Positions 27,581 to 36,432 of a stretch of 64,000 nucleotides of DNA are shown in pieces. Numbering within the stretch: position 1 is the stretch's first letter; the number at the start of each line of letters is the position of its first letter. Source of the stretch: CAWBAT01 sp963810905. Lineage in GTDB: Bacteria; Acidobacteriota; Terriglobia; Versatilivoradales; Versatilivoraceae. Where the stretch lies: assembly GCA_963810905.1 (NCBI GenBank), contig CAWEPG010000016.1, forward strand, positions 62,001-126,000, written 5' to 3'. A program made the translations under genes and the position numbers. A model generated the notes under the pieces. That model had not been told where the DNA came from, did not search any database, and was given only the letters and a program-made list of their open reading frames with translations.

Positions 27581-30500
27581 TTAGAGGGTTATCTCCGGGT
27601 TCGGGTTCCTCAATCGTCCAAGATACGTCGTTCTGGGCCGGGTGTTAAGATCGGCCAACAGGCCATAATTAAGTTTTTCAGCTTTGAGCCGGGCCACACG
27701 ACTCGCCGGGTCATTGAGATTTCCAAAGGTAATGGCTTTGGCAGGACACACAGCTTCGCAAGCAGTCACAATTTCTCCATCGCGAATGGGCCGATTCCCT
27801 TTTTCCGCCTCGATTTTGGCCGAATTAATTCTTTGTACGCAGTACGTGCATTTCTCCATGACTCCACGCGATCGGACGGTGACGTCCGGATTTCGACCCA
27901 ACTTTAGACTTGGCGTTTCAAAATCCGAATAGAGCAGGAAATTGAATCGTCTCACCTTGTAAGGGCAATTATTCAGACAATAACGCGTACCCACACAGCG
28001 ATTATAAGTCATATCATTCAGCCCTTCCGGGCTATGCGAGGTGGCGCCCACAGGGCAAACGACTTCACACGGAGCATTTTCACACTGCATGCAGGGAACG
28101 GGTTGGTTATAGGTTTCGGGGTTGTCCAGTTCGCCTTTAAAGTAACGATCCACCCGAATCCAGTGCATCTCGCGACCAATGATGACTTGCTCTTTCCCGA
28201 CGACCGGAATGTTATTTTCCGACTGGCAGGCGATGGTGCAGGCATTGCAGCCTGTGCATGCATTTAAGTCGATCGCCATCCCCCAAGCGTTTCCCTCGTA
28301 TTTGAATGCCGGGTACATGGAAAGACTGCTGGGAGGATTCTCTCCCATCTCCTGAACGAAATCGGGATTCTGCTTGAACTCCTCAAGCGTTCCGGCACGG
28401 ACAAGGTTACGCCCTTCCATGCTGGAATGATGCTGTGTACAGGCCAATGGGTAACGCTTGCCGGTTTTCCGAATCTCTAAGCCAGAACCAAACCACGTTG
28501 AATCCGTTGTGCGGAGCAAGTAAGCATTGAATCCTGCCCCTTTACCGACTCGCCCTGCCCGCGAACGGCCATATCCCAAATGCAGGGTGACGGTATTCGG
28601 ACTTTGACCGGGCAAAATCCACACGGCGGCTTCAAGCTTACGTCCCTGATAATTCAATTCAACAAGCTCTTCATTATTAAGTCGCAACCTCTGAGCGGTA
28701 GCTGGACTCACGAGAGCCGCATTATCCCAAGTGAGCCGGGTGTGAGGCTTTGGCAATTCTTGCAGCCAGCCATTATTGGCGAAACGACCGTCGAAAATGT
28801 GCGGGTCTGGACGAAAAATGATTTCCAGTTGGCTGTTGACTTGATTGCTGGAAATTGCGGTCGGTTGCAGTTGATTTACCAGGCCGGCGTTCATCGAAGT
28901 CTTCTTCGCGGGCAAAGCCGTCCCGGCAATAAATCCGTCGTGGATCGCTTGCCGCCATTGCCGCTCAAAATGATCGAATCCCGCCGCCTGAGCGGATGCG
29001 ACACTTCGGATTTTGTTTTGCCTGTTGGAGACAGCAGCGCCTGGCCAATTCTTTCTCCAATACTCTCGCAGGATTTCGTAGCTGGATCGGTCGGGCCGGT
29101 CCGTGAAAGCAGCAAGCAATTCGTGTGACGTTTTGCCATCGTAGAGAGGAGCGATTAATGGCTGTAAAATGGTGAGCGTGCCATCATACGCTCGTCCGTC
29201 ACTCCAAGACTCAAGGAAATGGGCTTCCGGGATGTGCCAATGGCAGAGGGTTGCTGTTTCATCGTTGTATAGGCCCAAATGAATTCGCAGTTTTACTTTT
29301 GAGAGGGAGTCAGCAAAATTTAGGTCGGCGGGGCCCGTATAGACGGGATTGCCCCCGAGAATGACCAGTGTATCGACACTTCCTGCTTCCATCGAGCGCA
29401 CGAGATCGCGCAACGAGGCGGATTGGTCGGTAGGATCGGCTTCCACAGGATTGGTATGAAAAACAGTACTGTCGATGTTCCCGAGAAACTGGTTCATGGT
29501 ATGAGCCAGGAGATGAACCGTTGGGGACTGATGCTCTCCTGGAATGACAATCGATTTCCCCGAGTTCAGTCGCAAATCCTTTGCAAGCGGAGCGATCCAG
29601 GCAGCGGCGGGCGCTCCCTCTAAATTCTTCTTTTGAACCAAGATGCCCAATTCCTGTACCAACGCCCAGGCAAAATTCTCCACGTCTCCAGCGGCCATAG
29701 GCAAACGATGGTCCGCCATCGATCCTGTATTGGTGGGGGTGGGTTCAACCACGTACAGCCGATTCATCTCCTTTTGTTCCCCCCGAACACGTCGCCGAGA
29801 GCCAAAATCCCGCGTATACCGCAGACGTCCGGGATTATCTGTTAGGAAGTCTGCGTCGAGAGAAAGCACCACATTCGCTTTGGAGAAATCATAGCGTGTA
29901 TCAAGGTACTCCCCGAATGCCATCAATGCCCCTTTGCGAGCCGTATCACGACTCACTGCGTCGTATTGGTGCCATTTCGCAAGGGGATAAAGGGCCAAAA
30001 GTTCTTTGATCTGGGACGCCAGTGAAGGCGAAGTAGTGGATTCTGTCAGAATTCGGAGTCCTGCCCCTTGGTTTCCTTTCAGTGCAGAGACCGTATTTCT
30101 CATTTCACCGAGAAATGATGGATATGAACGAATTTCTCCGTATTGTGTGACCGCCTGGGAGCGATCCGGATCGTAAAGTGTCAGAATAGAAGCCTGCGAG
30201 AGCACATCTGTGGATCCAAGACTGGCAGGGTGTTCAGGATTGCCTTCAACTTTGGTGGGGCGCCCCATATGGCTTTCAACGAGCAGCCCTTCAGTAATCC
30301 CCATATGGGGACGTGCCGTGGCAAAAAACAACGGTTTGCCGGGCACAATTTCTTCGGGAGCCTTGACATAGGGCATAATGTGTTCAGCGGGTTGCTTGGT
30401 GCAACCTGTCAAGCCAGCCAAGGCTAGAGAAGCACCCATCAATTGAAGAAAACGGCGGCGGCCAACCGGATCTATCCACTGATCGACATTGTGCGGGAAT

Positions 30501-30643
30501 TCTCGATACAGGTATTCCTGAAATCCCGGAGTGTCTGCCAATTCTTCCAAGCTTCGCCAATAGGCTTTACTTTGAGTCTCGTTCAATTTTGACCGGATTG
30601 CAGCCAGGTCAATGAGGCTATGGTTTCCTATCATCGGTGGCAA
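27581..30643 (-). CDS. actB: Alternative complex III iron-sulfur/molybdopterin-like subunit ActB
   Basis: A 1020-aa fusion of a molybdopterin-oxidoreductase-like domain (about 60-760) with a four-cluster ferredoxin domain (about 780-1000). RRRFLQLMGASLALAGLTGC near residue 60 is a Tat-like signal. Cluster motifs are CTGCNACTIAC (about 797), CMQCENAPCEVVCP (about 851), CVGTRYCLNNCP (about 885) and CTYCVQR...CEAVCPAK (about 934-960). In known ACIII structures the large domain lacks the molybdenum cofactor; whether it is empty here cannot be read from the sequence. It overlaps the end of actA by 13 bp. Confidence 0.95.
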   Translation of the reverse strand: MPPMIGNHSLIDLAAIRSKLNETQSKAYWRSLEELADTPGFQEYLYREFPHNVDQWIDPVGRRRFLQLMGASLALAGLTGCTKQPAEHIMPYVKAPEEIVPGKPLFFATARPHMGITEGLLVESHMGRPTKVEGNPEHPASLGSTDVLSQASILTLYDPDRSQAVTQYGEIRSYPSFLGEMRNTVSALKGNQGAGLRILTESTTSPSLASQIKELLALYPLAKWHQYDAVSRDTARKGALMAFGEYLDTRYDFSKANVVLSLDADFLTDNPGRLRYTRDFGSRRRVRGEQKEMNRLYVVEPTPTNTGSMADHRLPMAAGDVENFAWALVQELGILVQKKNLEGAPAAAWIAPLAKDLRLNSGKSIVIPGEHQSPTVHLLAHTMNQFLGNIDSTVFHTNPVEADPTDQSASLRDLVRSMEAGSVDTLVILGGNPVYTGPADLNFADSLSKVKLRIHLGLYNDETATLCHWHIPEAHFLESWSDGRAYDGTLTILQPLIAPLYDGKTSHELLAAFTDRPDRSSYEILREYWRKNWPGAAVSNRQNKIRSVASAQAAGFDHFERQWRQAIHDGFIAGTALPAKKTSMNAGLVNQLQPTAISSNQVNSQLEIIFRPDPHIFDGRFANNGWLQELPKPHTRLTWDNAALVSPATAQRLRLNNEELVELNYQGRKLEAAVWILPGQSPNTVTLHLGYGRSRAGRVGKGAGFNAYLLRTTDSTWFGSGLEIRKTGKRYPLACTQHHSSMEGRNLVRAGTLEEFKQNPDFVQEMGENPPSSLSMYPAFKYEGNAWGMAIDLNACTGCNACTIACQSENNIPVVGKEQVIIGREMHWIRVDRYFKGELDNPETYNQPVPCMQCENAPCEVVCPVGATSHSPEGLNDMTYNRCVGTRYCLNNCPYKVRRFNFLLYSDFETPSLKLGRNPDVTVRSRGVMEKCTYCVQRINSAKIEAEKGNRPIRDGEIVTACEAVCPAKAITFGNLNDPASRVARLKAEKLNYGLLADLNTRPRTTYLGRLRNPNPEITL

Positions 30644-31281
30644 GTGGAACAGTGTGTAAAGCTTTGGATTTTGTATTCCTTTATGAGTTTCCTGCCCAAT
30701 TCAATTTGTTCTGCAGGAGGTTGGTACTCCATATCAAACACCTCTTCACGAGGTCGCACATATTTTTCTGGATGTCGATGGCAATCTAGACACCACTCCA
30801 TTTGGAGTGAAGCATGTTGCCAAACCAGCGGCATGCGATCCACGCGCCCATGGCAGGTTGAACATCCAACGCCTTTGTTCACATGAATGCTATGGTTGAA
30901 ATAGGCATAATCCGGCAAATCATGAACGCGAATCCACGGAATCGATTTGTCTTTGCGAAAGCTTTCACGAACGGGCTCGAGAGTAGGACTTGCCGCCCAA
31001 ATCTGGGAATGACAGTTCATGCAAATCTTTGTGGAGGGAATATTGGCGGAATTGGAAATTTCAACCGTCGTGTGACAATAGCGACAATCGATCCCAATGC
31101 CTCCCACGTGATGCTGGTGGCTGAAGGGTACAGGTTGCTCGCGAGGAACATCGGCTTGTGTAACATATCCGGAACGATTAATCATTAGCGCCACAGTTAA
31201 AAGTGCGGCGATAATGAAGATCGCCCCAAAAATAGTGACTCGTGAGATTGTATTGGTGCTGCGATGGAAGATCTGTGACAC
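30631..31281 (-). CDS. actA: Alternative complex III pentaheme cytochrome c subunit ActA
   Basis: A 216-aa membrane-anchored multiheme cytochrome with one N-terminal helix (TIFGAIFIIAALLTVALMI). It has exactly five CxxCH motifs (CRYCH, CMNCH, CSTCH, CLDCH, CSTCH), the number expected for ActA. It conducts electrons from the ActB clusters to ActE. The start is GTG 31281 with no clear Shine-Dalgarno. It is the first gene of the 12-gene respiratory block and is preceded by a promoter-like sequence. Confidence 0.95.
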   Translation of the reverse strand: MSQIFHRSTNTISRVTIFGAIFIIAALLTVALMINRSGYVTQADVPREQPVPFSHQHHVGGIGIDCRYCHTTVEISNSANIPSTKICMNCHSQIWAASPTLEPVRESFRKDKSIPWIRVHDLPDYAYFNHSIHVNKGVGCSTCHGRVDRMPLVWQHASLQMEWCLDCHRHPEKYVRPREEVFDMEYQPPAEQIELGRKLIKEYKIQSFTHCSTCHR

Positions 31282-31348
31282 GGGAAACTATTCTATCCAG
31301 CTCATAAATCAGGGCTGACTCACCGGGGTCGGCCAAAGTTGAGGCGTG

Positions 31349-31377
31349 AATCTATCATTCGGGATTCAGAACGTCAA
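31349..31377 (-). promoter_or_regulatory. Candidate sigma70-like promoter for the act-cta operon
   Basis: On the minus strand TTGACG (31377-31372) and TAGATT (31354-31349) are spaced by 17 bp, predicting a start near 31342 and a leader of about 60 nt before actA. It is the best promoter match in the 211-bp gap between actA and hemH. Confidence 0.45.
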
Positions 31378-31492
31378 GGTGCAATTGGTCCCAGGATTTG
31401 AAGCAATAATCCGAGCAATTAGAGGGAAAATGAGTTCTGTTGTCGAAGGGATATGGCCTATCTTTTGGACCTAAACTGCAAGTGTTTGTAGC

Positions 31493-32518
31493 TTAGCCGG
31501 TAAAACTCCCGACCGCCTTTCGGTTCAAATCTCTTGCACTCGCATCAATTCGCTCGCCTAGCACGAGTTCGGCTAGCGCCTGAATAAACTCAGGAGAATC
31601 ATTGAGTCCTGGCATCATTTCAAATTGCAGGATTCCGTGGTGAAGCGCCTCTTCCCGGGCTTCATGTTCGATTTCACTGAGAGTCTCCACATGATCGGAG
31701 ACAAAGGCGATCGGTATGACCAAAACATTCCTGACTTTTTTCATCCCAAGCTGATGAATGGTGTCGTGCAAGGAGGGCTGCAGCCATTTGCTCGCCCCCA
31801 CCTTGCTTTGGTAACAAAGTGTGTGGGAATAGCGCCACCCTCCGCATTCCAGAACCAGATCAACAGTCTTTTCAATCTGGTCCCGATAAGGATCACCGCC
31901 TTGAATGACGCTCAGCGGAAGGCTGTGAGCACTAAAGACAAAATGGACTTCTTCTGTAAGTGGAAAGCGGGTCAAACTTTCATTGATCCTGCTCGTAATG
32001 GCTCTGAGGTAGCCTGGGTAGGTGTAAAATTCACGAACCGTTCGAGCCGGTATGCGGCCAATAGGAGAAATCTGGATCTGACGTTCCCATTCGTTTAAGC
32101 TACTGCCCGTGGTCGTCTTGGAATACTGTGGATAAAGGGGTAACAATACAAGTTCCTCCGGCAACTGTTGCTCCACAGAACGAACCGCCTCATTCGTAAG
32201 AGGGTGCCAGTATCGCATCGCAATATGCACCTTTGCATCGCAAACCTTTTGCAATTCCGCTTCCAGGGCACAGGCCTGCAATTTCGTAAATTCCAGGATC
32301 GGAGACTTCCCACCAATCTTGGCATAATGATTCCTCACCCTTTTTGCTCGGGAGGACGAGATTAGCCTCGCCAGCGGTTCGCGTGCAATCTTGGCAAAGG
32401 GGAAATCAATGATGTCGGGGTCTCGAAAGAGATTCAGAAGAAAAGGTTCAATGGAGTCCAGGGAATCCGGACCTCCCAGTTGAAACAAGACAACGCCCAG
32501 GGACTTCCTTCGGTTCAT
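31493..32518 (-). CDS. hemH: Ferrochelatase
   Basis: Inserts Fe(II) into protoporphyrin IX, or coproporphyrin III in some lineages, as the last heme-forming step. Length is 341 aa. Family features are VLFQLGGPDSLDSIEPFLLN at the N-terminus, LPLYPQYSKTTTGSSL in the middle, HFVFSAHSLP with the catalytic His, and CYQSKVGASKWLQPS, followed by the IPIAFVSDHVETLSEIEHE segment with the conserved acidic residues. Start is ATG 32518. It lies just downstream of the act-cta promoter region on the same strand, and its product is needed for all the hemes of that system. Confidence 0.95.
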   Translation of the reverse strand: MNRRKSLGVVLFQLGGPDSLDSIEPFLLNLFRDPDIIDFPFAKIAREPLARLISSSRAKRVRNHYAKIGGKSPILEFTKLQACALEAELQKVCDAKVHIAMRYWHPLTNEAVRSVEQQLPEELVLLPLYPQYSKTTTGSSLNEWERQIQISPIGRIPARTVREFYTYPGYLRAITSRINESLTRFPLTEEVHFVFSAHSLPLSVIQGGDPYRDQIEKTVDLVLECGGWRYSHTLCYQSKVGASKWLQPSLHDTIHQLGMKKVRNVLVIPIAFVSDHVETLSEIEHEAREEALHHGILQFEMMPGLNDSPEFIQALAELVLGERIDASARDLNRKAVGSFTG

Positions 32519-32810
32519 TCAGTGAATTCCCTTCTGCCCGGAAAAGTGCGGGGCATGTTTCTATCCAAGGAAACACATGATCCCTTTAAATTCTCGATTT
32601 TGCAAGAGGGGGGGACATTTCTGATCCCTTGAAAAAAGCAGACCCTAGTTTCCCGGTTTCGGCTTTTTCTTGCCATCCATGGGCTCGAAGTTTCAATCCA
32701 CAGTTCCACTTGTTCTTCCTTCTCCCTCACCTTAGAATTGTTCTTGTTTGGCAATTGTCTTATTTTCATTACGGATCCTGTTACTCTCTCTGCATTGAAG
32801 TCTTTTCCCC

Positions 32811-34463
32811 ATGCAAATTCTTGATTCCAAACCAACCCTGTATGATGTCATTGTTATCGGGTCCGGCGCTTCTGGCGGTATAGCCGCCTGGAATTTAACC
32901 CGCCAAGGTGCCAAAGTCCTGATGCTGGATGCGGGCGAGCGTTTCAAGCGTGAGGGATACTGGACGCATGTTTGGCCGGATGAGGCCCGTGAACGTGAGA
33001 AGCGCGGCATGCATCCTCCAGACTTCCTCTTGAGCCGTCAAGAGCAACCTTATTTTACGCCTCAGGGTAAACCGTTTGACTTGACTCGAGTCTGGGGACT
33101 CGGTGGGAAGACAAACATCTGGGGGAGAGTTTCACTCCGTTATGGGGATCTGGACTTTCAAGCTGCCGAACGCGACGGCTGGGAAATTCCCTGGCCCATT
33201 TCCTATAAAGATATTGCTCCTTACTATGACAAGGTTGATCAGCTCATCGGAGTGTGCGGTGGCGATGATGATTCCGATGTCCTCCCTGGCAGCCGTTACC
33301 ACATGCCTCCTCCGCGAATGCGTTGCGGAGAATTCCTCCTGAAGCGATCGGCTCAGCGCCTCGGGATCACCATGGTGCCGGGTCGACGGGCTGTGCTGAC
33401 CAAGCCACATCGTGGGTTTCCTCCGTGCCACTATTGTGGGGCCTGTGGAAAGGGTTGTGATACAGCCTCCTTCTTTTGTTCCGCTGATCATTTGATCCCC
33501 TACGCACTCGAGACCGGAAACCTCACCTTGCAAACCAACGCCGTCGTTGCAAGAATCCTCCCCAATGAAAGGGGCCTAGCCGGTTCTGTACAGTATTTTG
33601 ACCGCCACACCAAAGAGGAATTCCGCGCTCAGGGCAAAGTTGTCGTGCTGGGAGCTTCGTGCATTGACTCGACGCGAATCCTCTTAAACTCGAAGTCCCG
33701 TCAATACCCTAACGGAATCGGTAACAGCTCAGAGGTTATCGGGAAATACCTCTGCGAACAGGTACGGTTTCATGTTCACGGGTTCCTTCCTGACCTCTAT
33801 GGTTTTCCTTCGAGCAACGATGACGGGATCGGAGGAGAACATCTCTATATGCCACGGTTTAACCATCGCGGCAAACCCAGAAATTATCTGCGCGGTTTTG
33901 GCGCCCAATTCTGGGGGATTGGTTGTCAGCCCGGGGCCAGTCATTATGCAAAGGAGTTGCCAGGCTTTGGCTCCCACTTTAAGAAAGAGATCAAGCGGCG
34001 TTATCCCGCCTGGATCGCCATGCACCCCTACGGAGAAGTCTTGCCCCGCGCCGATAACCACATCACCGTGGAAGGGACGCCCGTCGATGCTTATGGAGTC
34101 CCGCTCCCCAAGATCGTGTTTTCGATTGGTGACAATGAACGAAAGATGTTGGAAGAGATGTACGACACTGCCGAACAGGTGATGCTTGCAGCCAAGGCAG
34201 AATTGATCGGTTACAAGCGAGGGACTGTCGATCAGCCAGGGAAGGCCATTCACGAGCACGGCACTTGCCGCATGGGAAAGGATCCCAAGCGATCGGCACT
34301 CAACGGATTCTGCCAAATGCATGATGTGAAGAACTTATTCGTTGTCGATGGAAGCGCCTTTCCCACCGCAACCGAAAAAAATCCCACGTTGACGATTTTG
34401 GCTTTGGCCTGGCGAGCCACCGATTATCTGGCCGAAGAGTTAAAAAAGGGGAATTTGGGTTAA
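32811..34463 (+). CDS. GMC-family FAD oxidoreductase with a Cys cluster
   Basis: A 550-aa glucose-methanol-choline oxidoreductase. The FAD-binding motif VIVIGSGASGGIAAWNLTRQ is at residues 14-33, GLGGKTNIWGRVSLRYG is the second FAD contact, and the C-terminus has HEHGTCRMG with the catalytic-type His and NPTLTILALAWRATDYL. Around residue 205 there is CHYCGACGKGCDTASFFC, an insertion with several close Cys that could bind an Fe-S cluster or zinc; ordinary sugar and choline oxidases lack it. The substrate is unknown, possibly a sugar alcohol or glucoside. No partner cytochrome or gamma subunit is adjacent. No good ribosome site precedes ATG 32811. Confidence 0.88.
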   Translation: MQILDSKPTLYDVIVIGSGASGGIAAWNLTRQGAKVLMLDAGERFKREGYWTHVWPDEAREREKRGMHPPDFLLSRQEQPYFTPQGKPFDLTRVWGLGGKTNIWGRVSLRYGDLDFQAAERDGWEIPWPISYKDIAPYYDKVDQLIGVCGGDDDSDVLPGSRYHMPPPRMRCGEFLLKRSAQRLGITMVPGRRAVLTKPHRGFPPCHYCGACGKGCDTASFFCSADHLIPYALETGNLTLQTNAVVARILPNERGLAGSVQYFDRHTKEEFRAQGKVVVLGASCIDSTRILLNSKSRQYPNGIGNSSEVIGKYLCEQVRFHVHGFLPDLYGFPSSNDDGIGGEHLYMPRFNHRGKPRNYLRGFGAQFWGIGCQPGASHYAKELPGFGSHFKKEIKRRYPAWIAMHPYGEVLPRADNHITVEGTPVDAYGVPLPKIVFSIGDNERKMLEEMYDTAEQVMLAAKAELIGYKRGTVDQPGKAIHEHGTCRMGKDPKRSALNGFCQMHDVKNLFVVDGSAFPTATEKNPTLTILALAWRATDYLAEELKKGNLG

Positions 34464-34531
34464 GGCTTCTGCATAGTTCTTGAATTCATCAGTATAATCA
34501 CAAATATTATCCACCCTTGAAGAAGACCACA

Positions 34532-35548
34532 ATGTCCGAGGCAGCCGCAAAAGGAGTCTCTGTGCTTCGTAAATCATTGTTTACGGTCTGCTGGCTGCTG
34601 GCTTTCGTTAGCGCCTTTGCTCAGACCCGGCCTACGCATACCTATTCCATCGTTGCCAGAAATCCGATAAATGGAGATCTTGGCGTGGCTGTCCAATCCC
34701 ATTGGTTTTCCGTCGGATCCCTTGTGCCCTGGGCAGAAGCCGGAGTAGGAGCCGTTGCCACTCAATCCTTTGTCGATCAATCCTATGGCCTTTTGGGCTT
34801 GGAACTGATGCGTGGAGGCAAGACAGCCAGGCAAGCGCTCGAAGCATTACTGGCCGTAGATTCCGGTCGTGCTGTTCGCCAAGTCGCAATGATCGACACC
34901 CTAGGTACTGTCGCTGTCCACACTGGTTCCCGATGTATCCCCGCAGCCGGCCATGAAAGCGGAGAGCAATTTTCCGTGCAAGCGAACCTCATGATAAACG
35001 ACAAGATCTGGCCCGCCATGGCAACTGCCTATCGCCAGGCACAAGGTGAATTGTCAGATAGAATGCTAGCTGCGCTAGATGCCGCACAAGTAGTTGGAGG
35101 TGATATTCGAGGAAAACAGTCAGCAGCAATCCTGGTTGTCAGCGGCAAATCGACTGGCAAGCCGTGGCTTGACAGAAAATTAGATTTACGGGTCGAAGAT
35201 CACCCCGAACCCCTTAAGGAACTGCGTCGCCTGGTGAGAATTCATCAGGCTTATGAGCACATGAACTCCGGTGACCTGGCTGTAGAAAAAAGTGATCTTG
35301 CAGGAGCACTCCGCGAATACAGCGCGGCTGAGGCTCTGAATCCTGAAAATATCGAGATGAAATACTGGCACGCAATCGGCTTAGCGAATTCAGGACATCT
35401 TGATGAATCGCTCCCTATCTTCAGAACAGTTTTTGAGGCGGACCGAAATTGGGTGGAGCTGACGACTCGGCTGACCCGGATTGATCTTTTAAAAGTCAAT
35501 GAGGGAGAACTAATGAAAATCCTTTCGTTGGCAAATGGTACAAAATAG
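34532..35548 (+). CDS. Secreted DUF1028 protein with C-terminal TPR-like region
   Basis: A 338-aa protein with a signal peptide (SLFTVCWLLAFVSAFA). The DUF1028 domain (about 25-230) is an Ntn-hydrolase-like fold, recognised by TYSIVARNPINGDLGVAVQS, GAVATQSFVDQSYG and ALDAAQVVGGDIRGKQSAA. A tail of about 100 aa resembles TPR helices (AGALREYSAAEALNPENIEM). Catalytic activity of DUF1028 proteins is not established. ATG 34532 was preferred over TTG 34517 because GAAGAAG precedes it. It is followed on the same strand by the SAM hydrolase-family gene. Confidence 0.87.
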   Translation: MSEAAAKGVSVLRKSLFTVCWLLAFVSAFAQTRPTHTYSIVARNPINGDLGVAVQSHWFSVGSLVPWAEAGVGAVATQSFVDQSYGLLGLELMRGGKTARQALEALLAVDSGRAVRQVAMIDTLGTVAVHTGSRCIPAAGHESGEQFSVQANLMINDKIWPAMATAYRQAQGELSDRMLAALDAAQVVGGDIRGKQSAAILVVSGKSTGKPWLDRKLDLRVEDHPEPLKELRRLVRIHQAYEHMNSGDLAVEKSDLAGALREYSAAEALNPENIEMKYWHAIGLANSGHLDESLPIFRTVFEADRNWVELTTRLTRIDLLKVNEGELMKILSLANGTK

Positions 35549-35618
35549 CAGAAGTCCTATAGATTGATGCCGGCTCATGAAGTAACTTCATGCTGACGGT
35601 TGTGCGGGGAGTGGGTTC

Positions 35619-36416
35619 GTGCAGAACGTTGGGATTCCATTGATTACATTGACCACGGACTTTGGCCTAGAGGATCCCTACGTTGGCATTATGAAAGGGG
35701 TTATTCTCAACATTCAGCGGGATTGCCGAATTGTTGACATTAGCCACGGCATCGCTTCACAAGATATTCTCGCCGGCGCCCTCACACTCAATTCCAGTTT
35801 TCGCTTCTTTCCCAAAGGCACCATCCATGTTGCGGTGGTTGACCCTGGAGTAGGGAGTTCTCGTCGACCCATATTGGTTCAAACAGAGGATTATTTTTTC
35901 GTCGGACCCGATAATGGCCTCCTCTCTCCGGCTTTGGAACAGGAAAAAAACGTGCGGATCTATCATTTGATTCAAGACCGCTTCTTCTTGAAGCCTATGA
36001 GTCATACTTTCCACGGAAGAGACATCTTCGCGCCTGTTGCAGGATGGCTCTCTAAAGGTACCCCTCCCTCTGAATTCGGGCCCCAAATCCAGGATTTTTT
36101 GACCTTGAAATTACCCCTGCCGAAACGAAAGGGCCACCATGTCCTGGGTACGATTCTGCGGATAGACAAGTTCGGCAACCTGATCACGAATCTAACGGCA
36201 AAAGACTTCCCTGAACCAGTGCGCGGGTTTGTGCTTCGCATTGCCGGGCATGAGATTCGACAGCATTTGAGTTCCTATGCGGAAGCAGAAACAAAAACGC
36301 CCTTCACGATCTTCGGGAGCTCGGGTTACTTGGAAATCTCTGTCCATCGCGGATCAGCAGCGATCGTTTTGAAAGTAAGTGGCCGGGAGGAGTTTGAATT
36401 AGAGAGGCTCGAGTAA
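35619..36416 (+). CDS. SAM hydroxide adenosyltransferase (DUF62 / chlorinase-fluorinase family)
   Basis: A 265-aa protein. It starts ITLTTDFGLEDPYVGIMKGV and has VDISHGIASQDI, VAVVDPGVGSSRRP and FVGPDNGLLSPAL, the signatures of the duf62 family. Family members hydrolyse S-adenosylmethionine to adenosine and methionine; halogenases are rare branches. The GVGSSR segment and absence of a fluorinase-type insertion favour the hydrolase. The physiological role is unclear. The start is GTG 35619 with a GGGGAG-like site. It converges on the DUF512 gene, 16 bp apart. Confidence 0.92.
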   Translation: MQNVGIPLITLTTDFGLEDPYVGIMKGVILNIQRDCRIVDISHGIASQDILAGALTLNSSFRFFPKGTIHVAVVDPGVGSSRRPILVQTEDYFFVGPDNGLLSPALEQEKNVRIYHLIQDRFFLKPMSHTFHGRDIFAPVAGWLSKGTPPSEFGPQIQDFLTLKLPLPKRKGHHVLGTILRIDKFGNLITNLTAKDFPEPVRGFVLRIAGHEIRQHLSSYAEAETKTPFTIFGSSGYLEISVHRGSAAIVLKVSGREEFELERLE

Positions 36417-36432
36417 ATGGAAGGAAGCGACT

